Assembly (NCBI GenBank): GCA_963790405.1
Contig: CAWBOJ010000006.1
Location: forward strand, 248,001 to 312,000
From: JBGSMX01 sp963790405
GTDB lineage: Bacteria; Actinomycetota; Coriobacteriia; Anaerosomatales; JAGXFU01
DNA length: 64,000 bases
Reading direction: 5' to 3'
Shown: one piece after another, positions 50,117 through 59,088 of the stretch
Numbering within the stretch: the first letter of the stretch is position 1
Layout of the letters: every line of letters starts with the position of its first letter
Translations under genes and position numbers: made by a program
The notes under the pieces: model-generated
Told to the model about the DNA's origin: nothing
The model's input: only the letters and a program-made list of their open reading frames with translations
Databases searched by the model: none

Positions 50117-51146
50117 CGAACCAGCTCCTGAGCCGTTGCGAGAACTCCTCGGCAGGCCAATCCCGGACGATGTGACGTGGGAGACGGTACGGATCGGTCC
50201 ACGGCTTCACAACACCGGGGTGGTTCGAACACGCGTACTCGTATCCGGCCTCTCGCGCGAGGCGCACCGAGTCGTCGGAGTAGTCTTCCAGGCCGCCGTA
50301 CGGGTAGGAAAACGCACTGATCGGCCGGGCGCAGACCTTCGATAGGGCTGCGCGATCATCGACGATCTCGGCGCGCTGCTCGTGTGCGGGATGTCGCGCC
50401 AGGAGCAGATGGCTCACTGTATGGCCACCGATATCCACGACCGTGGATGAATCGAGCTGCGCGACTTCCAGGGCGGTCATCGGGCGGTGCGAAGGTCGCA
50501 CCACGGGAGAGGTCCCTGCCGCTGCGTGCAAGGCTGTCGAGCACCTGGATTCGCGAATCCGCAGACAGAGGACGAACCGCTTCGGCCAGCGCCAGGTAGG
50601 CACTCTGGCGTGCGTTCTGGTGGTTCGTCCAGGACGCTCCAGTCGCGCTGGTCGACGGCATCTTGCTCGGAGTAGGTTGCTGCGTCCCCGAGCACGGCCG
50701 AGAAGGCGAACGAGCCCGTGCTGATATCGAGGGCGTCCGGACAGCACGCCGGGGCTCAGAAGGATCTGCTCGAGTTCGTCCCACCAGAACTCGCGATCCG
50801 AGGCAACGTATCCGCTGCTCACGAACACGGTCGCGGGAACGCCTCGCGCGGCGAGAATCGGCTCGGCGTTCGCGAGATTGTCCGCGTACCCGTCGTCGAA
50901 TGTCACGGCCACGGCTCGGTTGGGGACGCTGCGGCGCGCGAGGCCCGCTGCGAGCTCGTCCAGAGATATCGGCTGGTACTCCTCGTCAATGAGCTGCATC
51001 TGCGCGTCGAAGTGTTCGGGACTCACTGCAAGTAGCTGAGGGTCGCTCTGGAGCTTCGCAACCCTGTGGTAGATCAGCACAACTGCGGTGCCGCCGACGT
51101 GTCTTTCGAGAAGGCGGCGTGCGCCGCGACGCAGGGCCGTCATCAC
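50103..51146 (-). CDS. Polysaccharide deacetylase family protein
   Basis: 347 codons, start 51146. NodB-homology domain: VVLIYHRVAKLQSDPQLLAV, AVTFDDGYADNLANAEPILA with the metal/base Asp pair, PATVFVSSGYVASDREFWWD, VDIGGHTVSHLLLARHP (His ligands) and SAFSYPYGGLEDYSDDSVRL. The middle (50480-50760) is degraded by compensating indels and reads as low-similarity sequence. It would N-deacetylate a glycan or its precursor. It overlaps the methyltransferase upstream by four bases. Confidence 0.85.
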   Translation of the reverse strand: MMTALRRGARRLLERHVGGTAVVLIYHRVAKLQSDPQLLAVSPEHFDAQMQLIDEEYQPISLDELAAGLARRSVPNRAVAVTFDDGYADNLANAEPILAARGVPATVFVSSGYVASDREFWWDELEQILLSPGVLSGRPRYQHGLVRLLGRARGRSNLLRARCRRPARLERPGRTTRTHARVPTWRWPKRFVLCLRIRESRCSTALHAAAGTSPVVRPSHRPMTALEVAQLDSSTVVDIGGHTVSHLLLARHPAHEQRAEIVDDRAALSKVCARPISAFSYPYGGLEDYSDDSVRLAREAGYEYACSNHPGVVKPWTDPYRLPRHIVRDWPAEEFSQRLRSWFDGTR

Positions 51147-51952
51147 GACGCGGCCTTCGTGGCCCTCACGGCGACGATGACCTGGTAGTCGGGGTCGAGT
51201 ACGTCAAGCTTGGAGCGATCGACTTCTTCGAGGGCAAGTCCATGCAGCAATGCCATCGCCGCGAACACGTTCCCGTAGGTGGTCACTTCGACCTCGCCAA
51301 CCGCGAATGCGGTCTGGAACAGCTCGCGTGCGGACAGGTCGGTCAGCCGCCAGTAGTCGCCCCATCGGTCCATGTCGTATCGGCTGATCTGGCTGATGCC
51401 CGGGACGGTGCACAGGACGCTGCCCCCCGGCCGCAGGATGCGACGCACTTCGGCCACAACCAATTCCATCGCATACGTGAAGTGGAGCGTCTGCGTGAGA
51501 ATGATGCAGTCGAAGCTCGCGTCGGGAATCTGCGGCGCGCTCGTGAGGTCCGCGATGATGGTCGCTCCCTCTGCTTCGCCGGTGAGGTGCAGGATGTCAC
51601 TGTGCTCAACGGCGTCGCCGCCGAAACGTTCGGTGTACGTCCGGTCTCCGATCTCAAGGACCCGCCCTCGTATCAACTCACGGTGCCCGCCGAGAAATCC
51701 CTCGATGTAGTAGCGGTCCACGGGCGTGCCGCGGTCGAGTCCGAACACGTCGCTTACGGGTGTGGTGCGATGAAGGTCGCCGAAATCGAGCGTCCCGACT
51801 CGCGGAGAGCGCTTCTTCCGGGCGAGTCCGGACAGGCGGCGCATCGCGGCCTTCGGTGCATTGAGGAACGAGGCGCCCATCGTCTTCCTTCCCATCGTGC
51901 AAGTCGCGTGCAGGGATTCGCTCACGATGTCTGGCATGGTACGCCAGAACAC
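51143..51952 (-). CDS. SAM-dependent methyltransferase (class I)
   Basis: 269 residues, first gene of the four-gene minus-strand unit; intact. Motif I is VLEIGDRTYTERFGG (a variant of the usual ExGxG), then IIADLTSAPQIPDASFDCII and EVRRILRPGGSVLCTVPGIS, typical of Methyltransf_11. Other start codons lie between 51890 and 51952. The neighbours suggest sugar or glycan-end methylation. Confidence 0.82.
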   Translation of the reverse strand: MFWRTMPDIVSESLHATCTMGRKTMGASFLNAPKAAMRRLSGLARKKRSPRVGTLDFGDLHRTTPVSDVFGLDRGTPVDRYYIEGFLGGHRELIRGRVLEIGDRTYTERFGGDAVEHSDILHLTGEAEGATIIADLTSAPQIPDASFDCIILTQTLHFTYAMELVVAEVRRILRPGGSVLCTVPGISQISRYDMDRWGDYWRLTDLSARELFQTAFAVGEVEVTTYGNVFAAMALLHGLALEEVDRSKLDVLDPDYQVIVAVRATKAAS

Positions 51953-52150
51953 TCCGCATTCTATCGCAGGGGTGCTTGCAGCCTACTCCTCGGCCGGAAG
52001 CTGTATGCCCTGGGCTCCCACTGGCGGCGGTAGCTCCTAGACTGTGTAGTTCCTCACGTCGATCGCGAGTGCTACGGGGTCTGTATACGGGATGGCAAGG
52101 AATGCCACAGTATCGGCGTAGACAGTGAGTTGTTGGCGATCGTCCTTCGC

Positions 52151-52190
52151 TTCCATGTCCAGATGCTTTCAGGTATGCTAAGCATGCTTA
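52151..52190 (+). promoter_or_regulatory. Candidate promoter with 12-bp palindrome upstream of the 18-heme cytochrome
   Basis: TTCCAT (52151-52156) and TATGCT (52174-52179) are 17 bases apart. A perfect palindrome, TAAGCATGCTTA (52179-52190), begins at the last base of the -10 and could be an operator. It lies about 60 bases before the ATG. The rest of the 51953-52250 gap shows no gene. Confidence 0.5.
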
Positions 52191-52250
52191 ACTGTGCACG
52201 GGAACTTGGGGTGCCCGGCGCGTCTTGTGGGCTTTGATACGGGGGTCACG

Positions 52251-55200
52251 ATGAGACAGGTCGCACGCGGTCGTGTTCGGCGCTATCGGTTGCTGGCGGC
52301 GGTGTTTCTCGCCGCCGCGATGCTCTTCGGCATCGTCGCCACCGCAGAAGCGGGCCCTATCACCTACTGGCGTAGCATCCAGCCGGTCGGCACGGTGGGA
52401 ACCAACATCCCGGTCACCATCCAGGGGAGCGGTCCTTTCGACCTGTACCCTTTGGTGTCGACGTCGGCCAAGCTCTACGTCGACGATGTGTTGAAGCCCA
52501 GGAGCTCCTACACCGCCTCGATCCTTCGGACGAGCGTGTACTTCCGCTACGTCCCCACCCCTGTGCTCAGCGACGGCGCTCACACCTTCCGTGTCGAGGT
52601 GTCTGACACCTCGGGGCGACTGAGCTTCTACCAGTGGATCGCGACTGTGAGACAGCCTCCGAGCGCGAGCTGGGTCGCCCCGGCTGCCGGCGCCGTTTCC
52701 TATGACGGGCGTCCTGTCATCACCATGACGCTTGCCGACAACACCCCTGCCACCACGTTTTCGGTGAGCGGGCAGGTCCGTACCGGCTCGGCCGCAGGTC
52801 CGGTCGTAGCGACGTTTAGCGGCACCGGTCTGAGCGCGGGTCAGAACACCTTCCAGACCTCCTCGGCACTTGGTACCGGCACCTACTACCTCACGGCGTC
52901 TGTGACCGATGCCGGCGGCAACACGATGTCACTGCAAGGTTATGCGGCACGCTCGTTCGTCGTCGAGGGCGCCGAACCGATGAGTGTGTTGTCCAGCTGC
53001 GGCGGGTGCCACGACTCGTATCAAAGCGCACATACCACGCCTGTCACAACCGACTGCGGCGTGTGTCATCCCAACAACGTCGACGACCACATGGAAGGCA
53101 CCGAGTATTGCGAGGACTGCCACTGGGACGGTTGGCACACAGGCGGAGCCGGCGTGTCCGTGGCCGTCACATCGCCATGCACCGACTGTCACAGACTCAG
53201 CCGTCCGGAAGTGGTCCAGCATGCGGCGGCCACTGTCGGGCCCGACCATGAGGGTTCATGCGACGGCTGTCACAGTGAGTCGCTTCTCGCTCAGCATGCG
53301 ATAACACCCGAGGGCTCGTCGTTCGCATACCAGTGCGATCTGTGCCACGGACCGTCAGCATCCCAGCAGGTCAAAGATGCGATCGCGTCCGGAGACACCG
53401 CGTGCAGCGCGTGCCACGACAACGATCATGCGGCGGCGCACCAGGTGACGGTTCCGGCGAACTGCGCCGGTTGCCATGACGGCACGAGTCTCATCGGCAT
53501 TCACGCCGAGCCGGGTTGCGATGGTTGCCACGATTCGACTGACGCGGGCGTCATCGCAGCCATTGCCGCCGGTAACACGGATTGCGCGAGCTGCCACGGT
53601 GGTGGGGACCACGAGTCCCTGCACCAGGTGACGGTTCCGGCGAACTGCGCCGGTTGTCACGCCGGCACGAGCCTCACCGGCATTCACGAGGAGTCAAGTT
53701 GCGCCGGTTGTCACGATTCGACTGATGCGGATGTCATCGCGGCGATCACCGCCGAGGACAAGGACTGTGCGAGCTGCCACAGCCTGCAAGAGCATCCGAA
53801 TCTGGACGACAGTACGCATACAGGCACGATGACGAGCGGGCCCATGAACGTGTTCGACTACCACGAGGGCTACAGTCCTCTTATCTGGGATATCCCTTGT
53901 TCGATGTGCCACGGCACGACCGAATTGCTGCCCATCCACGGGAACAACTGCGCGGCGTGCCACAGCGGGTCCAAACCGGCGGACTCGTTCCCAACATGGA
54001 ACGACTCGTGCCAGCAGGGCGCGTGTCATCCGACGATCGTGCACCCCTCGGCGGATCCAGCCCATGAGAGCTTTGATTGTGAGGCTGCTTGTCACGAGCA
54101 GGACTGGAGCGTGGAATACGGGAGTTGCGACTGGTGCCATGAGCCCATCCAGACGCTCGCCCCGTATACAACTTCGAATCTCAAGACGGCGTATGTCGGC
54201 TCGGCACCGATAAGCTTCAGCACTGCGGGCGTGACAACGACCTACTACCAGCTCGACGGCGGCAGTCCTGTGGCGGCCAAGAGCCTTGTCGTCCCCGGGC
54301 CTTCGACCGGCACGGCTACCCACACGATCGAGTACTGGTCGGTGAGCAGTGCGGGCCTCGAGCAGGTGCCTCACCGCAATGCGACATTCACGGTGTCGAA
54401 AGACACGAACGCTCCGACCACGACATCCAACGCGGTCACTGCTTACATCGGTCCCGCGACCATCACGCTCTCAGTCACCGACGACAACAGCTCGCCAGTG
54501 CAGGCGACGTACTACCGGCTCAACGGTGGAACTCAGACATCGGGCAAGACGATCTCCATACCTCAGCCGGCGAGCGGGACACTGTCGTACACACTTGAGT
54601 TCTGGTCGGTGGACGCCGCAGGCAATACGGAGCTTCCGCACAAGTCCGCGAGCTTCACGATCACCGCGGACAAGCTCGCGCCGATCACGACGTCTAACGC
54701 ACCTGCCTACGATCGTACGACCACGAGCCTGCGGGTCGACTTCATCGCAACCGATCCTGCGCCGGCGACGGGCGTTGCGAACACGTACTACCGTGTCAAC
54801 AATGGGGCCACGTATCCACGGAACTGGGTGTATCTGTCAGGACAAGGCACCTACGAGCTGAGGTTCTGGTCGACCGACAAGGTGGGCAATAGAGAAGCAG
54901 ACAACTACCAGACGGTCATCAAGGACTGGACTGCGCCCACGACGACGACCAACGCCCTGCCGAGCTACACCGGGACTGCGACAATCCATCTGACGCCGAC
55001 AGACACGCTGGCCGGCGTGGCGACGACCTACTACATCCTCGACGCCGAACCTCAGGCCAGTGGCACCGACGTCACAGCGACAATCAATGGAACGCATACG
55101 ATCAAGTACTGGTCGGTCGACAAGGCGGGCAACATCGAGACGCAGAAGACCGTGACGTTCACGGTCACGGGCGCAGCGCCCGACACGGCGCCGCCGGTCA

Positions 55201-55760
55201 CGACATCCAATGCGTTGCCCGCGTATACCGGAAACGCCACGATTGTTCTGTCTCCCGGCGACGGTAGCGGGAGCGGCGTTGCCGCCACGTACTACCGTCT
55301 GGACGGCGGTACACAGAAGACCGGGACGACTGTCGCTGTACCGCAACCCCCGAGTGGAACGGTCGGTCACACACTCGTATTCTGGTCGGTCGACAACGCA
55401 GGCAACATCGAGTCGGAGAAATCCGTGAGCTTCACGGTGACACAAGCCGGGACGGCAACTCTTGCGTTCGTGTGGCACCCGTGGGACTGGGCAGAAGCCC
55501 ACCTTCGCGTGGAGAACGCATCCGGCGTCCCGATAGTGGACACATGGGTAGACGGATATGACACCGATCTCGATCTCTACGTGACCGTGCCCGCCGGTCA
55601 GAACTACTACATGGAGTGCATTTTCTACTACGACGACGAAACCGGAGATGACGGCGGGCCCTACGGAGTCTGGTCCAACGACAGGGTCGACGGCTGGGGG
55701 AACCCCCTGAACGCCGATGGCATCCTGTCTCCTGGCGAGACGGTCATCTGGTACTACTAG
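52251..55760 (+). CDS. Giant surface c-type cytochrome: 18 heme motifs fused to five Ig-like (OmpL47-type) repeats
   Basis: 1169 residues, intact. ATG 52251 has GGGGGTC upstream; the signal segment is LLAAVFLAAAMLFGIVATAE. Residues about 45-240 are two beta-sandwich regions. Residues 250-630 hold 16 CXXCH sites (Cys 250, 269, 287, 310, 337, 362, 385, 405, 423, 445, 466, 484, 506, 550, 567 and 626), a CX4CH (587) and a CX3CH (610). Residues about 638-1070 are five repeats, each with TTSNA, TYYRLDGG and a FWSVDNAGNIE-like strand. The end (about 1075-1169) is an acidic beta domain with DLYVTVPAGQNYYM. No C-terminal anchor was recognised. Likely an extracellular electron-transfer protein held by its repeats. 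Confidence 0.88.
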   Translation: MRQVARGRVRRYRLLAAVFLAAAMLFGIVATAEAGPITYWRSIQPVGTVGTNIPVTIQGSGPFDLYPLVSTSAKLYVDDVLKPRSSYTASILRTSVYFRYVPTPVLSDGAHTFRVEVSDTSGRLSFYQWIATVRQPPSASWVAPAAGAVSYDGRPVITMTLADNTPATTFSVSGQVRTGSAAGPVVATFSGTGLSAGQNTFQTSSALGTGTYYLTASVTDAGGNTMSLQGYAARSFVVEGAEPMSVLSSCGGCHDSYQSAHTTPVTTDCGVCHPNNVDDHMEGTEYCEDCHWDGWHTGGAGVSVAVTSPCTDCHRLSRPEVVQHAAATVGPDHEGSCDGCHSESLLAQHAITPEGSSFAYQCDLCHGPSASQQVKDAIASGDTACSACHDNDHAAAHQVTVPANCAGCHDGTSLIGIHAEPGCDGCHDSTDAGVIAAIAAGNTDCASCHGGGDHESLHQVTVPANCAGCHAGTSLTGIHEESSCAGCHDSTDADVIAAITAEDKDCASCHSLQEHPNLDDSTHTGTMTSGPMNVFDYHEGYSPLIWDIPCSMCHGTTELLPIHGNNCAACHSGSKPADSFPTWNDSCQQGACHPTIVHPSADPAHESFDCEAACHEQDWSVEYGSCDWCHEPIQTLAPYTTSNLKTAYVGSAPISFSTAGVTTTYYQLDGGSPVAAKSLVVPGPSTGTATHTIEYWSVSSAGLEQVPHRNATFTVSKDTNAPTTTSNAVTAYIGPATITLSVTDDNSSPVQATYYRLNGGTQTSGKTISIPQPASGTLSYTLEFWSVDAAGNTELPHKSASFTITADKLAPITTSNAPAYDRTTTSLRVDFIATDPAPATGVANTYYRVNNGATYPRNWVYLSGQGTYELRFWSTDKVGNREADNYQTVIKDWTAPTTTTNALPSYTGTATIHLTPTDTLAGVATTYYILDAEPQASGTDVTATINGTHTIKYWSVDKAGNIETQKTVTFTVTGAAPDTAPPVTTSNALPAYTGNATIVLSPGDGSGSGVAATYYRLDGGTQKTGTTVAVPQPPSGTVGHTLVFWSVDNAGNIESEKSVSFTVTQAGTATLAFVWHPWDWAEAHLRVENASGVPIVDTWVDGYDTDLDLYVTVPAGQNYYMECIFYYDDETGDDGGPYGVWSNDRVDGWGNPLNADGILSPGETVIWYY
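53439..53804 (+). repeat. Two tandem 183-bp coding repeats inside the 18-heme gene
   Basis: Units at 53439-53621 and 53622-53804, exactly 61 codons each. Each begins CACCAGGTGACGGTTCCGGC and carries three heme sites (CAGCH, C-x-GCHDST, CASCH). Identity is near-perfect at the start and lower towards the 3' end, which indicates an internal duplication. Confidence 0.85.
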
Positions 55761-55798
55761 GTGCTGCCGAATGAAGCGCTCACGCATGCGTGATTCAG

Positions 55799-55828
55799 AG
55801 CCCCTCGGTCCATGCGGACCGGGGGGCT
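55799..55828 (+). terminator. Rho-independent terminator after the 18-heme gene
   Basis: A 13-bp stem (55799-55811 with 55816-55828, one T-G pair) and ATGC loop, followed by TT. It lies 38 bases after the stop. Confidence 0.85.
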
Positions 55829-55955
55829 TTCGAGTTCGCGGGCAAGGTTCTCGTGTGCGGAGGTGTTGTTGAGATCGTCCAGCGTGTGACTTCGACCCAG
55901 CTATCAGCTAGATCGAAGCGTCAAGAAGCACGAATGCAATCCATGGCTTGCCGGA

Positions 55956-57824
55956 TCATGCGCCGTTCGCTTGTTGCGCGCGGCCTTCGTACTGTGGGTC
56001 TATCGCGACGATGGATGCTCTCATCGCATCCGCATCGCCGTGCTGCGCGGCTTCGATGAGCATCGAGATCTTCTCGGCGAAATCGGCGTGCGGGACCTCG
56101 ACGCGATCGATTCTCAGAATCTTGTCGCGGTCCGTGGGCAGCAGCGCCTCGTGCTCGGCGATGAGCGACTCGTGCAGCTTTTCGCCGGGACGTAGGCCCG
56201 TGAACTCGATGTCTGCCGGTACGCCGGACAGCGAGATCATCTTGCGAGCAAGGTCGACGATCCGTACCGGCTCACCCATTTCGAGCAGGAAGATGTCGCC
56301 TGAAGCGCCGATCGCCTGCGCCTGCAAGACGAGGCGCGCAGCTTCGGGAATCGTCATGAAGTAGCGAGTCACGTCTTCATGGGTGACGGTCAGCGGGCCT
56401 CCGCGGCGCAGTTGTTTCTCGAATATCGGCACCACGGATCCGCGGCTTGCCAGTACGTTGCCGAAGCGGACGGCCATCAACTCGAGTCCGCCTCGGCGTG
56501 CGGCGTCCAGCATCACGAGTTCGGCCAGCGCCTTCGTCAGCCCCATGATGTTGACGGGGGCTACCGCCTTGTCAGTCGAGATGAGCACGAAGCGCTTCGT
56601 GCCGTGCCGTTCGCACGCCTCGATCACCGCACGCGTGCCGGCGACGTTGGTCTTGATGGCCTCGCCCGGCGCGAGTTCCATGAGCGGCACGTGCTTGTAT
56701 GCGGCGGAGTGAAGGACGACCGAGGGCGCGTGGCGCCCCATCACATCGTCGAGCCTCTCGGCGTCTCTGATATCGCACACCTCGGCGTGCGAAAGGCCAG
56801 GCCAGGCAGCCTCGAGTTCCAAGAACAACTCGTAGAGACGCGACTCGTCAATGTCGATGAGTACGACCCGCGAGGGATCGAGCTGTGCGACCTGGCGGCT
56901 GAGCTCGGAACCGATCGATCCGGCGGCACCCGTGATCGCGACCACCTTGCCGGCAATGCTCTCGCGCACCTGCTCGACGTCGATCGGCGTGGGTTCCCTG
57001 CCGAGAAGGTCCTCGATCTCGACGCTTCGCAGATCGCGCAGGCTCACCGAGCCGCGGGCGACGATGAGCTGCGGCGTCACCCGCGTCTGCACACCGGCGT
57101 CCGCTGCGGCGTTGAGGATGCGTCGGACGGTGTCGCGGGGTGCAGACGGCATCGCGACGATGATCTCCTGGATGCCGAGTTTCTCGACGGTGGCGCCGAG
57201 TGTGGACGTCCCACCCAAGACGGGTACGCCGTTGATCGTGCGGCCATGGAGTGCTGCGTCGTCGTCGAGGAACCCGACCACGGACATTCCGAAATCCGGG
57301 TGCGCCTGAATCTCCCGGAGCAACAACGGTCCTTCGTTTCCCGCGCCAACGATCAAGACACGCTGGCGATCGCCTCTGCGGGCGGCGTGCAGGTGGAGTA
57401 CGACGCGCACGGCGATACGGAGTGCCGAGGCACCAATGAATACCAGCACCCACTGGAAGAACAAGACACCGATCGGCACGGGTCGCATGGAGTTCTCGAT
57501 CGGCATGAGGAAGTTGATGCCGAGCAGTGAGGCGAATCCGACGGCGGATGCCATGAACAGCCTGAGCAGAGTATCGAGCCCTACGTAGCGCAGCACGACC
57601 CGATAGAGTCCGGCGACGGCGAACAAAACAACGTATACGAGCGATCCTGTCAACGCCAGGGCCGGCACCCAGCGCTCGAAGAACTCGGGCACCACGCCTT
57701 CGAAGCGCGCGTAGTACGCGAGCACCGTCATGACCGTGACGGTCGCAGCGTCGAGCGCCACGAGCAACCAGTTGGAGATGTTGGCGGTCTGCTGTACCCG
57801 TTTGAGAGCGCTTGTGAGTCTCAC
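55956..57824 (-). CDS. CapD/WbpM/PglF-like UDP-sugar 4,6-dehydratase
   Basis: 622 residues, intact; GTG 57824 overlaps the upstream GT4 stop. N-terminal helices (about 20-120), a CoA-binding-like domain (RVLIVGAGNEGPLLLREI; GFLDDDAALHGRTINGVPVL) and a long SDR domain (ITGAAGSIGSELSRQVAQLD; LHSAAYKHVPLMELAPGEAI; STDKAVAPVNIMGLTKALAE; VRFGNVLASRGSVVPIFEKQ). It makes UDP-4-keto-6-deoxy-HexNAc for surface glycans; members of this group are membrane-bound and long like this one. Confidence 0.93.
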   Translation of the reverse strand: MRLTSALKRVQQTANISNWLLVALDAATVTVMTVLAYYARFEGVVPEFFERWVPALALTGSLVYVVLFAVAGLYRVVLRYVGLDTLLRLFMASAVGFASLLGINFLMPIENSMRPVPIGVLFFQWVLVFIGASALRIAVRVVLHLHAARRGDRQRVLIVGAGNEGPLLLREIQAHPDFGMSVVGFLDDDAALHGRTINGVPVLGGTSTLGATVEKLGIQEIIVAMPSAPRDTVRRILNAAADAGVQTRVTPQLIVARGSVSLRDLRSVEIEDLLGREPTPIDVEQVRESIAGKVVAITGAAGSIGSELSRQVAQLDPSRVVLIDIDESRLYELFLELEAAWPGLSHAEVCDIRDAERLDDVMGRHAPSVVLHSAAYKHVPLMELAPGEAIKTNVAGTRAVIEACERHGTKRFVLISTDKAVAPVNIMGLTKALAELVMLDAARRGGLELMAVRFGNVLASRGSVVPIFEKQLRRGGPLTVTHEDVTRYFMTIPEAARLVLQAQAIGASGDIFLLEMGEPVRIVDLARKMISLSGVPADIEFTGLRPGEKLHESLIAEHEALLPTDRDKILRIDRVEVPHADFAEKISMLIEAAQHGDADAMRASIVAIDPQYEGRAQQANGA

Positions 57825-59002
57825 TTGTGGTCTCCGGAATCCTGCGGAAGGGCTGCTTTCAGAGCACGGGCTTCCTCATAGAGCGCCTCGTAATCGCCGA
57901 GCACTTCAGATACCGAGTAGTGCTCTCGCGCCCGGATGCGGGCGGCCGCGCCGCGTTGGTCGACATCGGCGGGATTCGCCGCTGCGGCCTCGATCGCATC
58001 GGCAAGTTCGTGTGCGTCGTCCTTGCTGACAAGCCAGCCAGCCTCGTCTCCGACTGCGTCGGTGATCCCCCGCGTCCGGGTTCCAATGATGGGCTTGCCC
58101 ATCGCCATCGCTTCGAGCACGGAACGCGGCAGTCCTTCTCGCGCTGAAACGAGTGTCAGGGCGTTGCTCGCCGCCAGAACCGCAGGTATGTCGTGCCGGA
58201 AGCCCGCCCACCGCACCCGGTCATCGAGACCCAGCTCGGTCACCTTTCGGCGGATTTCCTCCTCAAGGTCTCCCTGTCCCACGAAGGTGACGATGACCCG
58301 TGGGTCGCGAACGTACGAAAGAGCTTCGAGCAGGTGGACATGACGCTTCACGGGCGAGAACTCGGCGATCATGGTCAGCATGAACGCGTCGGAAGGCACG
58401 TCCAGCTCACGCCGTATCGCGTCGGCCTGCTCGGCAGATACTTCTGCCGGAGAGAAGCGGTCGACATCGACGCCTATGCCGGGAATCCAGCGAACCCGTT
58501 CGGGGTCGATGTGCCTGAAGCCGCGCGCAGCTTTGTAGTCCTCGCGGTTGATCGTGACGAGGAAGTCGGTCCAAGGCGCAGCCATTCGCTCCATGGTGCG
58601 GAACACCATGTGACCCACGAAGGACTGCCCTTCGTAGAAGTGGAATCCGTGGGCCGTGTAGATGATGACGGGTCGTTCGGCTTTCGGGATGGACCGCAGT
58701 GCGAAACGCGTGACGAACGCGGCTATCGGCGTGTGCACGTGAACCACGTCGTAGTCGCCCTCGATAACGATGCGTCTCACACGTGCCCATGTGTCGAAGT
58801 GGTCGCTGATCGCGAGCGGATTGCGGCTCCATGTGATGTCATATAGGGTGTCGAAGGCTCCCAGAATCGACGGGTAGCGGGTCGCCTCACGGGTGAGGGC
58901 GTCGATGCGCCATCCGCGCGAGTGAAAGCGCTCGGCGAAGGGAAGCAGGAACGCTTCGATGGTGATTGGGACTGTCGTGACGAACAGGGCAGATAGGCTC
59001 AT
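57821..59002 (-). CDS. Family 4 glycosyltransferase
   Basis: 393 residues, intact. N-terminus FVTTVPITIEAFLLPFAERF; YDVVHVHTPIAAFVTRFALR; YTAHGFHFYEGQ; PGIGVDVDRFSPAEVSAEQA; and the donor site LVSAREGLPRSVLEAMAMGK. It resembles EpsD/PglA-type transferases that act with a CapD partner, which here follows it with a four-base overlap. Probably adds the first or second sugar to the lipid carrier. Confidence 0.9.
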   Translation of the reverse strand: MSLSALFVTTVPITIEAFLLPFAERFHSRGWRIDALTREATRYPSILGAFDTLYDITWSRNPLAISDHFDTWARVRRIVIEGDYDVVHVHTPIAAFVTRFALRSIPKAERPVIIYTAHGFHFYEGQSFVGHMVFRTMERMAAPWTDFLVTINREDYKAARGFRHIDPERVRWIPGIGVDVDRFSPAEVSAEQADAIRRELDVPSDAFMLTMIAEFSPVKRHVHLLEALSYVRDPRVIVTFVGQGDLEEEIRRKVTELGLDDRVRWAGFRHDIPAVLAASNALTLVSAREGLPRSVLEAMAMGKPIIGTRTRGITDAVGDEAGWLVSKDDAHELADAIEAAAANPADVDQRGAAARIRAREHYSVSEVLGDYEALYEEARALKAALPQDSGDHK

Positions 59003-59088
59003 GATCTCCAGTGTATTCTGTAGTCGGTCCGCTCAGTCGGTCCGCTCCTGAACTGCAAATTCAATGCCGAGGAGGGTCGTTTCGCGCC

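Noticed and set aside
53439..53804. The direct repeats as a CRISPR-like array
   Set aside because: There are only two units, they are adjacent without spacers, and they are in-frame coding sequence of a cytochrome.
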